A model generated the notes under the pieces. It was not told where the DNA came from. It made no database searches and saw nothing but the letters and a program-made list of their open reading frames with translations. The position numbers and the translations under genes are program-made. This document shows positions 1 to 8,589 of a stretch of 64,000 nucleotides of DNA, piece by piece. Origin of the DNA: Sclerodactyla briareus (taxonomy: Eukaryota > Echinodermata > Holothuroidea > Dendrochirotida > Sclerodactylidae); the NCBI GenBank assembly GCA_026419785.1, contig JAODTK010005745.1, forward strand, positions 682,001 through 746,000, read 5' to 3'. Each line of letters starts with the position of its first letter. Within the stretch, counting starts at the first letter, position 1.

Positions 1-78
1 TCCGTTAGTCATAATGTTTTTTTTTTTGGTTCTAGCCTGAACCAAAGTTCAGGCAGAGACTTAACGATCACCTCGTGT

Positions 79-372
79 GTGGTGTGTGTGGTAGGAGGGA
101 ACACCCAGGCTGCTGTCATAGAGGAATTTGACTCAGTATATTTGACAATGTCAAATAGAAGTCAGAGAGAAAATTCATCGATGAGCGGTGAAGAACCTCA
201 GGGAACGATTCCCAAATGTGGCTTTGTTGTCAACAAGAATTGGTATCATATTTTATATCACACACTTTTCTCTCCCCTGTACAGAATATCCAGGCTGTTT
301 TCTGCCTGTCTCTGCATGATGGTCGGAATGCAGGAAGCAGACCGAGTGTTACTCATGCCAGAACCGGATTAG
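79..372 (+). other. possible decayed exon or element fragment, unassigned
   Basis: An open frame of 97 codons starts at a GTG, with no preceding ATG. Its first half is hydrophilic and looks protein-like (an acidic and serine-rich stretch, then a CGFVV-NKNWYHI segment). A pyrimidine-rich tract ending in AG lies near position 283 and could be a splice acceptor. A second frame at about 405-510 also reads like protein (FLFGVAIRKCDTGHRKF) before running into the poly-T tract. I recognise no family, and neither a start nor an end can be fixed. Confidence 0.15.
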
Positions 373-540
373 GAAGCACGCGTTCTTCCCGTCTATACCC
401 TGGATAAGATGATCCGACTAAGCTTCCAGGATATACCTATTGAAGAATTTCTCTTTGGAGTCGCCATCAGGAAGTGTGACACAGGACATCGGAAGTTTGT
501 CAGCATGTAGGCTTGCAGGGTGACCTGCAACAATTGATAT

Positions 541-1003
<463 letters not shown>

Positions 1004-1480
1004 GAGGAATAAATTCCACAGAATATATTGTTTGAACTTTTGGGGATCAAATGCTGTAATTATCAATTACTGTAAGCTATTTTGCATGGGCACTTTTGAA
1101 ACCAGTGTTTCATAGCCATTTTTCTGTTGTGAAGCCCAAAAAATATCAGGATGGCTTAGATGTTTTCACACCTTTCTGGGCTGCATTTTACCCCAATGTG
1201 TCAAAAACCTTGAAAAAGGCTGGGCTTCAAGGGGCTCCACTGTAGATGACTCGCGCTTCGCGCTCACGTTAGCGCTTTCGAAGCAGATGGATAGTCTTCT
1301 CAGCAATCAGTCACAGGGTTTAGGACACCCTACGGCAAATTCTGGCTAAGGCCCTGTGTGGACCCCTGGCATAGTTTTAGTGGCATCAAATTTACAATTA
1401 GTGTCTTCACCTGTTGCATTAAAGTACCATTGTGTGACATGTTGGGACCTTGGAAAGCTAAGCTAGCGTAGCTGGCTAGC
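1004..1480. other. no gene seen
   Basis: This is AT-moderate sequence with no long frame. It holds a short CTCGCGCTTCGCGCTC motif near 1250, a small palindromic element of the kind scattered through marine invertebrate repeats. Confidence 0.5.
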
Positions 1481-1484
1481 TAGT

Positions 1485-1562
1485 AGGATGGAGAATGGAT
1501 GGACAGACAGACGGGACAGACAGACAGACAGACAACAGACAGATAGCTAGATAAATAGAAAG
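1485..1562. repeat. GACA/GATA microsatellite
   Basis: Tandem CAGA/GACA tetramers with a few GATA variants follow a GCTAGCTAGC-like stretch. It is a simple-sequence repeat with no coding role visible. Confidence 0.85.
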
Positions 1563-2163
1563 ATTAGGCTCCATATGTATCTCGATGTCAGAGTCGGCAT
1601 GACGTTTCTGAATACGAACCCACAGGAAGTCTCGAGGGGTCGGACAGGAACACGAATGACAGTAATAATATCACAAGAGGCCTGTTGAAACTGCTCAGCA
1701 ACAGCACAACCGTGAAAATCAAAGAACTGACAAAGACCTAGGCTCCAGTGGTTGTTCCAGATGTCAGAGGCCGACACTGCAATTTCTTCTGACGAAAACA
1801 CGTTCCGGAAGGTGTTCGAAAAGGCATGGGCAGTTTCCGGTGCGTGGGTAATCGTTTTGATGCTACATGGCAGTGTACGCAATTCCGAGCAGAAAGCCCC
1901 GAGACTATGTAGATATATTGGGTAGTCTAAAAACATATGGTCGATTGCTAGTCGACATGGCACATTCTGTTGCAACCCATGTGAGGGAGAGTTCCTAATG
2001 TGCCAGCCATACGGATGGTCGTTTGACCTCTTCTAACTGAACAATATAAACAGAGCAAAACAAAAAGAGTTGGTTGTGGAAATTGCCATGGTGAACAACG
2101 GACTATGGCCTCGCAGTCCTCGAGAATAATCAAAATCGCAGTGACGGGTTGCCAGGAATTCAC
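1547..2163 (-). other. two overlapping minus-strand ORFs, unassigned
   Basis: On the minus strand a 71-codon frame (2163 down to 1948) overlaps a 142-codon frame (1975 down to 1547) by 28 nt in another frame, so together they could be one gene with a single frameshift. The longer frame has cysteines, histidines and hydrophobic patches, but I recognise no domain. Its last codons enter the GACA microsatellite, so its C-terminus is doubtful. It faces away from the plus-strand units that follow. It could be an unassigned gene of the same element or chance open sequence. Confidence 0.2.
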
Positions 2164-2334
2164 GTCTGTTTGATACGTTCACGAGGGGAAACTGCTAAGA
2201 AGAAGTTCTAAGACAAATCACTCACGTATCTCAGCACACAGATTTGTCAACACTCAAGTTGTTGAACAACTACCCGTAGTTCAACAAGAACAACAGTTTT
2301 CTGACACAAACTGACACAGCCAAGACACATTTTC

Positions 2335-3001
2335 ATGTTCAGAAAACTGATGACCTACACAACCCACGATGACAACAATGCACGCATCTCGTCGCAGATT
2401 TGTGCTTCCGACTTGAACCAAATGCATCGTATGAGCCATGTCATGCTGGACCTTGAAGAGGCTCCACGTAGCAAGCAAGGTTCAATCAAAGAACATGACG
2501 AATTATCAGAAGAGTCTGAAATCGACATGGAGCCAGAAGTCAATAGTTCACACACAGCACGGGACGATAGCGCGAAAGTTATTAGGAGACAGGCGTACCC
2601 TCCACTAAGAGTCAACAGCCAAAAACCATCGCCACTTCACGAAAGAAAGCAGTAACGACACAAGAAACACGACTTGAGTCATCGCCACGAGTCCAGGTGT
2701 TCCAAAGATAAGTACCGAACACCAATCGAGAGGGAGATGAACTCTCCACCACAATGACACCACCGCGTGCTCAAGCAAGGAACAAGATGAGCTAAAGAAT
2801 AACCAGTCACTAGATATGAAAGTAATAAAACCCAAAAAAACCAACGGCAGGACTGGGCCACTGCCACAGAGAATGATAGGCAAAAGACGAGAGAGAACAA
2901 GAGTAGATCTACCTTTTTTCGACCTTCCAATCAACCAGATTGCCGGCCCCCAACATCAAGCCACCGATGGGTGGATACCCTCACTCTGTTTAACACAATG
3001 A
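2335..3001 (+). other. possible coding region, hydrophilic basic/acidic protein (frameshifted)
   Basis: A 106-codon ATG frame (2335-2655) is strongly hydrophilic. It has an acidic SEESEIDMEPE stretch and a basic C-terminus. A second frame (2816-3001) continues with lysine/arginine clusters (KKTNGRTG, GKRRERTRV) that look like nuclear-localisation or nucleic-acid-binding segments. The sequence between them also reads as charged protein in a third frame, so one gene broken by indels is plausible. I recognise no family. It lies just upstream of, and on the same strand as, the stem-loop-terminated units, which suggests but does not show that it belongs to them. Confidence 0.3.
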
Positions 3002-3082
3002 GACGGGAAAATACTGACAACATAGTTGAAGCAGGGCAGTCTGTATGAACTGTAGGTTGTAGGCCTTCAAGGATACGGATCT

Positions 3083-3229
3083 ATGGACACGCATGGTCGA
3101 CCAAAATTACGCCAGTTCATTCATAAAAGACGCGGGGTTCTAGCTGTCAGAGAACAGGAAAATAACTTTGTTGTGTATGGGCGTCCTCAAAAACAGACAG
3201 TCAATCTGCGGTTTATGTTTGTGACGTGA
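3083..3229 (+). CDS. small ORF of unknown function (48 codons)
   Basis: An ATG-started frame of 48 codons ends in TGA at 3227. It is basic in its first third (RPKLRQFIHKRRGV) and beta-strand-like afterwards (NNFVVYGRPQKQ). A further stretch around 3290-3432 reads as protein in another frame (FNEQDYLSFWIDKIA, then a stop at 3430). Both could be pieces of one gene interrupted by indels. I do not recognise it. The position between the 2.3-3.0 kb coding-like region and unit A fits a densely coded plus-strand block. Confidence 0.2.
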   Translation: MDTHGRPKLRQFIHKRRGVLAVREQENNFVVYGRPQKQTVNLRFMFVT

Positions 3230-3556
3230 CAATCAACAGGATGACGCTACATTGGTTCTTCAAGACATGTTATCAGGTCAGCAACATTTTTGACAAATGC
3301 TGTCACCCACCATGCGACAAGTGTTATGGTTATTTTCAATGAGCAGGACTATCTGTCATTTTGGATTGATAAAATTGCCAGGACTGCGTTGGCATATCTT
3401 CCTGTCGCTGACCTGGGGCTGCCTTCGTATTGACAAAGTAATTTCACATGAAAGCCAACCCATTGTGCATCTATAATACATTAGGATTGTGATGCGGGGA
3501 ATGATCTTGCACCTTATAGCCTCTCATTTATCTCTCTGCGTGCCCCCCCACCCCTT

Positions 3557-3574
3557 CCCCCCCCCCCCCCCCCC
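3557..3574. repeat. poly-C run (18 nt)
   Basis: An uninterrupted C homopolymer sits in a C-rich pocket. Long G or C runs like this recur across the window (6033, 17906, 33620, 48655) and are places where assembly length is unreliable. Confidence 0.9.
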
Positions 3575-3707
3575 ACTTTCTGCAGGCACCGTAGGCTTGC
3601 ATCAATCAAACGTGGAAATCTACCACAAAACCTTAGAAACTGTAGTGTGCCTGAGTAGTATATGGGGGACATTTCATCAATGGACCATCAGCGACGAGTA
3701 TTTGTAT

Positions 3708-3880
3708 TGACGTCACATTTCATAGCAACAGTGTCAGGGTATTGGAGTTGTGTGTTGTATGAGGGTTTGATGATGTGACTTGACCAAGGAGGTGGAGTAT
3801 TTGATCACGTGGTAGTGGGAGTGAGTGACATAACGTTTGGTTTCGTAATAGGGGCTGCGATACGGTAGGGTTGGTCATTG
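3708..3880 (+). promoter_or_regulatory. unit A promoter: CRE, E-box, TATA-like, TCATT initiator
   Basis: A perfect CRE palindrome TGACGTCA lies at 3708-3715. A CACGTG E-box is near 3805. A weak TATA-like GTAATAGGGG is near 3845, and TCATTG lies at 3875, about 30 nt downstream. The block from the TATA-like site to the initiator aligns with unit B's TATATAGGGCTGCG...GTCATGTG. Spacing and repetition across units are the evidence; no transcript data are available. Confidence 0.5.
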
Positions 3881-3949
3881 TGAACGTATTACCGTCAAAT
3901 ATATCGACACGCTTTCGAGCCAGCGTATGTGAAGAAGTGCTGCCGTTAA

Positions 3950-4108
3950 ATGGCGTATGGGGACAACTGTCAGGAAGAGCAGTTGTCGAAGGGCCAAGTA
4001 AGGGTAACGAAGCGGAAAAGAAGCCGCAGGAATAAAAATTCTTTGAAGCGGAGAGTAGGTAGAGTAAGAGTAAGAAGACCCGCCCCAAAGAGTCTTTTTT
4101 CCAGTTGA
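3950..4108 (+). CDS. unit A: tiny K/R-rich basic protein (52 aa)
   Basis: An intact ATG-to-TGA frame of 52 codons starts about 75 nt after the initiator. The first 15 residues are mixed. From about residue 17 the protein is dominated by lysine and arginine (QVRVTKRKRSRR, then VGRVRVRRPAPK). This composition fits a DNA- or RNA-condensing peptide, such as protamine-like nuclear proteins or the pX-type core peptides of adenovirus-like particles. That is a resemblance in composition only. Unit B carries a homologous frame with the same VRV-basic core. A second coding stretch of the same unit follows (4109-4510). An indel could have split one longer protein, so start and length are uncertain. Confidence 0.4.
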   Translation: MAYGDNCQEEQLSKGQVRVTKRKRSRRNKNSLKRRVGRVRVRRPAPKSLFSS

Positions 4109-4510
4109 AGCCCCAATGGAGCTCCAGACACCACCAGTTACCGATGAGCCGAATTGAACTATCTATGACAGGGTGAGCAGGTCTCGCCCAAATCACCGGA
4201 TGCGTCGGCGTTTGATGTTGTGATGGCCGAGGCGAGGCAACGACCAAATGTAACCGGGCCTTCGACATACAGACAGATGGAATGAAGTGGAATTTGATAC
4301 CACCAGGTCTCAAGGCTTTGACATTCAGACGAAGGGATTTGATACCGAGTTGGAGCCTGAGGTGGAAAATTGTGGTTGAGTCTGATGGTGGAGCATGTGG
4401 CGGAGCCTGAGGTGGAGCGAAGAAGCCACTGGAGAGGGGGCGGAGGAGTCACCTTGGGAGTGTCTTTTGTTCCGATCGACTGGAAGATGCTCTCGCGGTG
4501 GGTGGAATAA
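4109..4510 (+). other. unit A: downstream coding stretch with conserved C-terminus
   Basis: In changing frames this stretch shows a WNEVEFDTT segment (also in unit B), then repeats of E-P-E-V-E type, and finally a frame ending P-I-D-W-K-M-L-S-R-W-V-E-stop at 4508-4510. Unit B ends with the same residues except G for D and E for K, followed by the same stop. Conservation of reading frame at the C-terminus in two copies argues that the plus strand is coding. The stop lies 47 nt before the stem-loop. I recognise no domain. The product could be the C-terminal part of the basic protein or a second protein. Confidence 0.4.
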
Positions 4511-4557
4511 ACTAACTGCGGGAGTATTATCCCTGGTTTGAACAACTATCATTAAAC

Positions 4558-4594
4558 GGCTCTTTTTAGGGCCACCAAAAGCCCAGAGAGATTT
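4558..4594 (+). terminator. histone-type 3' stem-loop of unit A with downstream purine element
   Basis: GGCTCT-TTTT-AGGGCC forms a six-base-pair stem (one G-U pair) with a four-base loop. It is preceded by AAAC and followed directly by ACCA, the arrangement of metazoan replication-dependent histone mRNA ends. A purine-rich CCAGAGAGATTT at 4583-4594 sits where the U7-binding histone downstream element is expected. The same module recurs at 5925, 7783 and 8487. In known systems SLBP and U7 snRNP use this signal to cut the RNA without polyadenylation. That use here is inferred. Confidence 0.75.
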
Positions 4595-4662
4595 GCACGA
4601 CTTGCCATATCTTCAAACCAAGCTATGTTGTGTTTGATTCATTAACATCATTAAAGTTGAGA

Positions 4663-4797
4663 TGACGTCACAGTGTGATATGGTTGATTAGAACCAATGA
4701 GGGTTTGGACTTTGCCGAGAGAAGACGTGTTTTTTCCTTAGCTTTGAACAGTTGAGTGTATATAAATAGGTGCGTGTGGGTATGAACGGTCATTATG
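4663..4797 (+). promoter_or_regulatory. promoter: CRE, CCAAT, TATA, initiator
   Basis: TGACGTCA lies at 4663-4670, CCAAT at 4694-4698, TATATAAA at 4759-4766 and TCATTA at 4790-4795, 31 nt after the TATA start. An ATG overlaps the initiator at 4795. This is the most complete core promoter in the cluster. It begins only about 70 nt after the unit A 3' signal. Confidence 0.6.
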
Positions 4798-4914
4798 AAT
4801 TTAGTCGCCGTACTGTTCAGACGGCTCCCTTCATCGTTCTGCGTGTTTATGCACGGGGGGGAACGCTGTGTGTGAATAATCACATCTGCCGGCTGAAAAC
4901 GACTCGCTCTCTTT

Positions 4915-5205
4915 GTGAAACGTAAGCGCGGAAATCTGTACGCTAATCGGCACAAAGTGAGAATTGTCGGGTGCTGTGCATGGTTCCTATTCAGAATTGA
5001 CTCTTTGACTATAACTTTGTCGAATAGCGCTAATGACTCGGTCTGCAGGTATTCGTTAGCGAAGGGTTTCATGAAGATTGAGAGATTGTTAATCGCGGAC
5101 CTGACAGTAGTTTGGGATTATTTGGACTACCCATTTGGGAATAACAATATAACAGGGGTTATTTGGGATCACCATACGGGATTTCACGTGAGTATAGTCA
5201 CGTGA
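4915..5205 (+). other. possible coding region after the 4.76 kb TATA box, unassigned
   Basis: A 97-codon frame opens at GTG with KRKRGNLYANRHKVR, then hydrophobic and mixed residues. Between the initiator and this frame another short frame (MNLVAVLFRRLPS) starts at 4795, so a frameshifted gene starting there is possible. The frame's end runs into the E-boxes and CRE of unit B's promoter, so its C-terminus is doubtful. No stem-loop lies between this unit and unit B. I recognise no family. Confidence 0.2.
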
Positions 5206-5259
5206 TGACGTCCGTTTGAGTTTGTATATAGGGCTGCGTAGGGCAGGGGTTGTCATGTG
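5185..5259 (+). promoter_or_regulatory. unit B promoter: two E-boxes, CRE variant, TATA, initiator
   Basis: CACGTG occurs at 5185 and 5199, TGACGTCC at 5206, TATATAGG at about 5225 and TCATGT at about 5253. The layout and the GGGCTGCG sequence after the TATA match unit A. Confidence 0.55.
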
Positions 5260-5321
5260 AAACTATACTGTCAATATGTCAACACGCCTTCATGTAGTGT
5301 ATGCGAAGAAGTGATGCTTTA

Positions 5322-5879
5322 ATGGCGATGTCGACCACTGTCAGGAGGAAGCAGTGTCGGAGGCTCAAAGTAAGGGTACGACAGCGGAAAAATAACGCCG
5401 CAGGAATAAAATATTCTTGAAGCGGAGTAAGAAGACCCTCCCAACCAAAGCGTCTCCAGTTTTGAAGCACCAACCAAGCCTCCACTTGCCACACCGATTA
5501 CCAGATGGAGACGATTGACGCGTCTATGAAACGGTGTTGAAGCAGTTGTAGCCACACATACCGGAGACCGTTCGGCGTGTGATGTGATGGACGAGGCGGA
5601 CGGGAGTGACGTTTGGGCCTCGGACCATGTCAACCAAGGCTTGTAATAAAGACAGATGGAATGAAGTGGAATTTGATACCACCAGTCTCAAGGCCTTGAC
5701 ATCAGACGGAGAGGGCTTTGTCCCGAGTTGGAGCCTGTGTGAAATCCGAGGTGGAGTATGAGGTGGAGCTGGGGGAGCCTGAGGTGGAGTCGAAGAGCCA
5801 CTGAAGAGGGGGGCGGAGGAGTCACCTTGGATGTCTTGTTCCGATCGGCTGGGAGATGCTTTCGCGGTGGGTGGAATAA
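5322..5879 (+). CDS. unit B: diverged tandem copy of unit A (basic protein gene, frameshifted)
   Basis: The unit aligns with unit A from the promoter to the stem-loop, about 1.4 kb away. An ATG at 5322 opens a 32-codon frame rich in arginine and lysine (TTVRRKQCRRLKVRVRQRK) that stops at 5418. The same KVRV core as unit A is kept. The shared WNEVEFDTTS segment is at about 5659. The final P-I-G-W-E-M-L-S-R-W-V-E frame ends at TAA 5877-5879, 45 nt before the stem-loop. Several internal stops show that the frame is broken by decay or sequence error. Function is unknown; a nucleic-acid-binding role is inferred from charge. Confidence 0.4.
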
Positions 5880-5924
5880 ACTACTGCGGGAGTATTATCC
5901 CTGGTGAAAAAAACATTCATTAAA

Positions 5925-5962
5925 CAGCTTTTTTAGGGCACCAAAACCCCCAGAGAGATTTG
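5925..5962 (+). terminator. degenerate histone-type 3' signal of unit B
   Basis: AAAC-AGCTTTTTTAGGGC-ACCA aligns with the unit A stem-loop but has lost bases in both arms, so the stem is weak. The downstream CCAGAGAGATTTGCACGACT is fully conserved with the other copies. Confidence 0.6.
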
Positions 5963-6032
5963 CACGACTTGCATATCTTCAAACAAGACTATGTTGTGTT
6001 TTTTATTCATTACATCGTTCAGGTTGATGATT

Positions 6033-6056
6033 GGGGGGGGGGGGGGGGGGGGGGGG
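6033..6056. repeat. poly-G run (24 nt)
   Basis: This is a pure G homopolymer just after the unit B 3' end, followed by TGACGGGGGTCACAGTG, which resembles the sequence after the unit A 3' end. Confidence 0.9.
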
Positions 6057-6479
6057 TGACGGGGGTCACAGTGGGTATGGATTTCACGTGAGTAATGATA
6101 TCATGAAATCGAGTGGTGGAATAGCGAAGTCTGAAATAAAGATTGGGCGAAACACGATGTTGATCATTTGGGTCCCCTAAAGAGCTTGTCACAGCCATTG
6201 AACCGACTGTCAGCCTCGCTCGACTGAGATTCCCTCCAATATGGTATATGGGAATTTCGGATGTCACTCAATGGTCCCTTGGATCTGACTGGTATCATTC
6301 ATGGTATAGCTCCATCTTTGTGAGTCCCGTAATTGGTCTTTTAGAGTTTCCACAGTGGCTCACATTGGTAGAAGGGATCAGAGCGCCAACTCTACCCTTA
6401 AGGGTGCCGTGATTGTTATTGGTTTTGGTCCTGTGGCAAGTTCACTTTTTGGAAGGAATGGGATGAGCTACTTTTAAAT
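6057..6479. other. no gene seen; unit-type flanking sequence
   Basis: A TTTCACGTGAGTA motif near 6080 matches the unit B promoter E-box, but no TATA, frame or stem-loop follows. The rest shows no recognisable feature. Confidence 0.4.
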
Positions 6480-7060
6480 TTGACACCAGAATGAAATGCC
6501 TCTGCACATTTTGAGAACGATACCAGAGCGGCAAGTGGTCTCGTAATTTGATACCGAAACTCACACACAGTTTCGTAAATTTGATACCAACGCTCAACAA
6601 AATGCTTCCGTGAATTTGATACCAGAAATCAACAAATATTTTTCGTAATGTTGAGAACGGATACCAGAACTCGAACACGGTCTCGTAAATTTGATACCGG
6701 AAGTCACAAAATGTTTTTCTTAATTGTTGAGAACGGATACCAGAACTCGAACACGGTCTCGTAAATCTGATACCAGAAGTCACCCAAATGTTTTTTTTTT
6801 AATTGTTGAGAACGGATACCAGAACTCGAACACGGTCTCGTAAATCTGATACCAGAAGTCACCCAAATGTTTTTCGTGATTGTTGAGAATGGATACCAGA
6901 ATGATACCAGCACTCGAACACGGCTGTCGTAAATTTTAGGATACCAGATAATAGCAGAGCTAAGAAATCCGGTGACAAGTCACAGCAGTGCGCAAGCAAA
7001 ATGGTTTCATAAATTTTGAGAACGGATACCAAATGATAGCAGAGCAAAGAAATCAGGTGC
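6480..7060. repeat. tandem repeat, about 75 bp unit, 4-6 copies
   Basis: The core of each unit is GAGAACGGATACCAGAACTC, then CACGGTCTCGTAAATTTGATACC and AAGTCAC plus a T-rich spacer. Three central copies are nearly identical (about 6650-6900); outer copies are diverged and partly split into half units. Minus-strand open frames here repeat FWYPFST and are shadows of the repeat. Confidence 0.85.
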
Positions 7061-7074
7061 CAAGTTCCGCCACT

Positions 7075-7260
7075 GCGCCACTATCATGTCATTGAATACA
7101 CGTACACACATACGCTATGCGCGTGATGACAAGCCACGCCATATCACGATATTGTCATGTCATTGAATCCACGTATAGCGCGTGCGCGTACACGTGAGGT
7201 GACAAGTCACGCCATATCACGCCACTATCCTGTCATTGAATGCACGTATAGCGTTTGAGG
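7075..7260. repeat. short imperfect repeats with TGTCATTGAA-CACGTA
   Basis: Three copies of a unit containing TGTCATTGAA followed by CACGTA and GACAAGTCACGCCATATCACG lie immediately upstream of the unit C TATA box. They may be upstream promoter elements. Confidence 0.6.
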
Positions 7261-7269
7261 TGTGAGGGG

Positions 7270-7307
7270 TATATAAGACAGCTCCATTATCAATAGAGTT
7301 CATTCTG
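7270..7307 (+). promoter_or_regulatory. unit C core promoter: TATATAAG and TTCATTC initiator
   Basis: TATATAAG is at 7270-7277 and TTCATTCTG starts at 7299, about 30 nt later. TCATTC matches the classic initiator and the cap-site sequence of histone genes. The first ATG follows 18 nt after the initiator. Confidence 0.65.
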
Positions 7308-7317
7308 ATCCAGAACC

Positions 7318-7723
7318 ATGGAGAGTCAAGACGTCTTTTTCTACGTGCAAGCCCGCACCTGCTGCAAGGCCAACTTGGTCAGGGTGATGTTAAAACCACC
7401 ATGCTCCAGAGTCGTGTGGCGACTTCGCCCAAACCAGCGGGGTAATGGCTATCCATAACAGATGTCTTGGGGATTGTCGAGAATCGACGTGGGCAATAAA
7501 GCCGCACTTCCACATCGATGAGGAGGATTCCGTCAGGCGGAAGAGGGAAAGAGAGGCCTGGAACGCCCCTGGGGGAGGAGGGCCAGAAAGCAGAAGTCAG
7601 GAAGGAAACGAAGGACCCTTTTTGGCACCATATGCTGGGGGTATGTGAAGGACCTCCCAAATGTATGCAGTGCCTAGCATCCGAGCTGAACACCACCACC
7701 ACTTCAGTAAGGAGAGCGGGTGA
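7318..7723 (+). CDS. unit C: small intronless gene of unknown function (frameshifted)
   Basis: The ATG at 7318 follows a 15-20 nt 5' UTR, as in histone genes. The first frame is 46 codons (MESQDVFFYVQARTCCKANL...) and stops at 7456. A second frame (7445-7645) is hydrophilic with RRKREREAW and a glycine-rich patch. A third gives a histidine-rich end before TGA at 7721. One gene of about 130 residues broken by two indels is the simplest reading. It is neither a histone nor any family I know. The last likely stop is 59 nt before the stem-loop. Confidence 0.4.
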
Positions 7724-7782
7724 AGGGTTGGGGTTGCTCCTGTTATGGGAGTTGCCACTCCCTTCCCCCCTACACCCAAAAC

Positions 7783-7823
7783 GGCTCTTTTCAGGGCCAC
7801 CAAATACCCCAGAGAGATTTGCA
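7783..7823 (+). terminator. canonical histone-type 3' stem-loop of unit C
   Basis: GGCTCT-TTTC-AGGGCC-ACCA has the canonical TTTC loop and only one G-U pair. It is followed by CCAGAGAGATTTGCACGACT. This is the best match of the four copies. A second small hairpin, GGGAGT-TGCC-ACTCCC, lies upstream in the 3' UTR (about 7747-7762). Confidence 0.8.
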
Positions 7824-7900
7824 CGACTTGCAACTCTTCAAACAAGCATTTTAGTGTCTTACTTTTTACCCCGTTAACCTGCTTATGTTATATCACTATG

Positions 7901-7980
7901 TGACGTCATTATGTGATGTCACAATGGTGCGTATCGATTTTGAGTATTTAAGGGAGGGAATCGAAGGTAAACTTCATTCA
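7901..7980 (+). promoter_or_regulatory. unit D promoter: CRE, TATTTAAG, TTCATTCA initiator
   Basis: TGACGTCA is at 7901-7908, with a second half-palindrome TGATGTCAC close by. TATTTAAG is at 7945-7952 and TCATTCA at 7974-7980, 29 nt after the TATA start. The start ATG follows at 7998. Confidence 0.65.
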
Positions 7981-7997
7981 GTCTCTGAACCTCAAAC

Positions 7998-8447
7998 ATG
8001 TCGGACGCATCGGACGTAGAGATGAGTATGGAGTGGGCGGTCGGATATGCCAAGGTCTCGAAGATGGTCAAGACTTGGCTGAGGATACGAAGTGGAGGGG
8101 AGGATGGCAAGAGGGCTATCGTCAGGGTATGTGTGAAAGGGAACAACTGGCCAGAGCATTGCAATACACCAAGATCATGTTCGAGGTCCTGGCTCACCAA
8201 TACGTTCTTACCAGGTGTACGTCAGGCATTGAGCAGACTGGAGTCAATGACTGATGGGCGTTCCAATTGCCTCTCAAATGTCATACCCTCTACCAACCAC
8301 CGCAGGTCAATCTCAACAATTGCACTTACCTGGACTCATCACCGACAACCCACCCCGGGACATCACCTACCGCAAGGACAGTCCAGTGAACCATCATCGA
8401 CAATGGGCAAGGCTCCACCCCGGTATGAGGATATCGACAGATTATAG
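7998..8447 (+). CDS. unit D: small protein with a PPxY motif near the C-terminus
   Basis: An ATG 18-20 nt after the initiator opens an uninterrupted 149-codon frame ending 39 nt before the stem-loop. The N-terminus is MSDASDVEMSMEW. The end carries a PPRY motif at residues 140-143 in GKAPPRYEDIDRL, which is a ligand of WW domains. The middle is odd. An alternative frame at 8120-8250 (EREQLARALQYTKIMFEVLAHQYV) and another at 8254-8526 (proline/glutamine-rich) look more protein-like than the main frame there. Compensating indels are therefore possible. PPxY motifs occur in viral late-domain and pVI-type proteins as well as cellular ones. Function is unknown. Confidence 0.45.
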   Translation: MSDASDVEMSMEWAVGYAKVSKMVKTWLRIRSGGEDGKRAIVRVCVKGNNWPEHCNTPRSCSRSWLTNTFLPGVRQALSRLESMTDGRSNCLSNVIPSTNHRRSISTIALTWTHHRQPTPGHHLPQGQSSEPSSTMGKAPPRYEDIDRL

Positions 8448-8486
8448 GGTTACTCCTAATGTAGGGGTTTCCCTCACAACTGAAAC

Positions 8487-8520
8487 GGCTCTTTTTAAGG
8501 CACCAACAAATACGCAGAAC
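8487..8520 (+). terminator. degenerate histone-type 3' signal of unit D
   Basis: AAAC-GGCTCTTTTTAAGGC-ACCA keeps the 5' arm, loop and ACCA, but the 3' arm has lost a base. The downstream CGCAGAACGATTGACCTCG is a diverged form of the purine element. Confidence 0.6.
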
Positions 8521-8589
8521 GATTGACCTCGTGCGTCTCTCTCAAACATACAATCCATGTTCATTTTCTTTCTACTTATCATTACTAAT

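Noticed and set aside
1500..1562. A CRISPR-like array
   Set aside because: It is a simple tetranucleotide microsatellite with no spacers; the composition and elements of the window are those of an animal genome.
3720..4552. Minus-strand frames of 197, 128 and 75 codons opposite unit A
   Set aside because: The plus strand carries the promoter, a C-terminal frame conserved with unit B, and the stem-loop; the minus frames are shadows.
6442..7047. Minus-strand frames with repeated FWYPFST
   Set aside because: They come from the 75-bp tandem repeat and show no coding conservation.
3708..8520. A classical histone gene cluster
   Set aside because: The 3' ends and promoters are histone-like, but no H1, H2A, H2B, H3 or H4 sequence is present in any frame.
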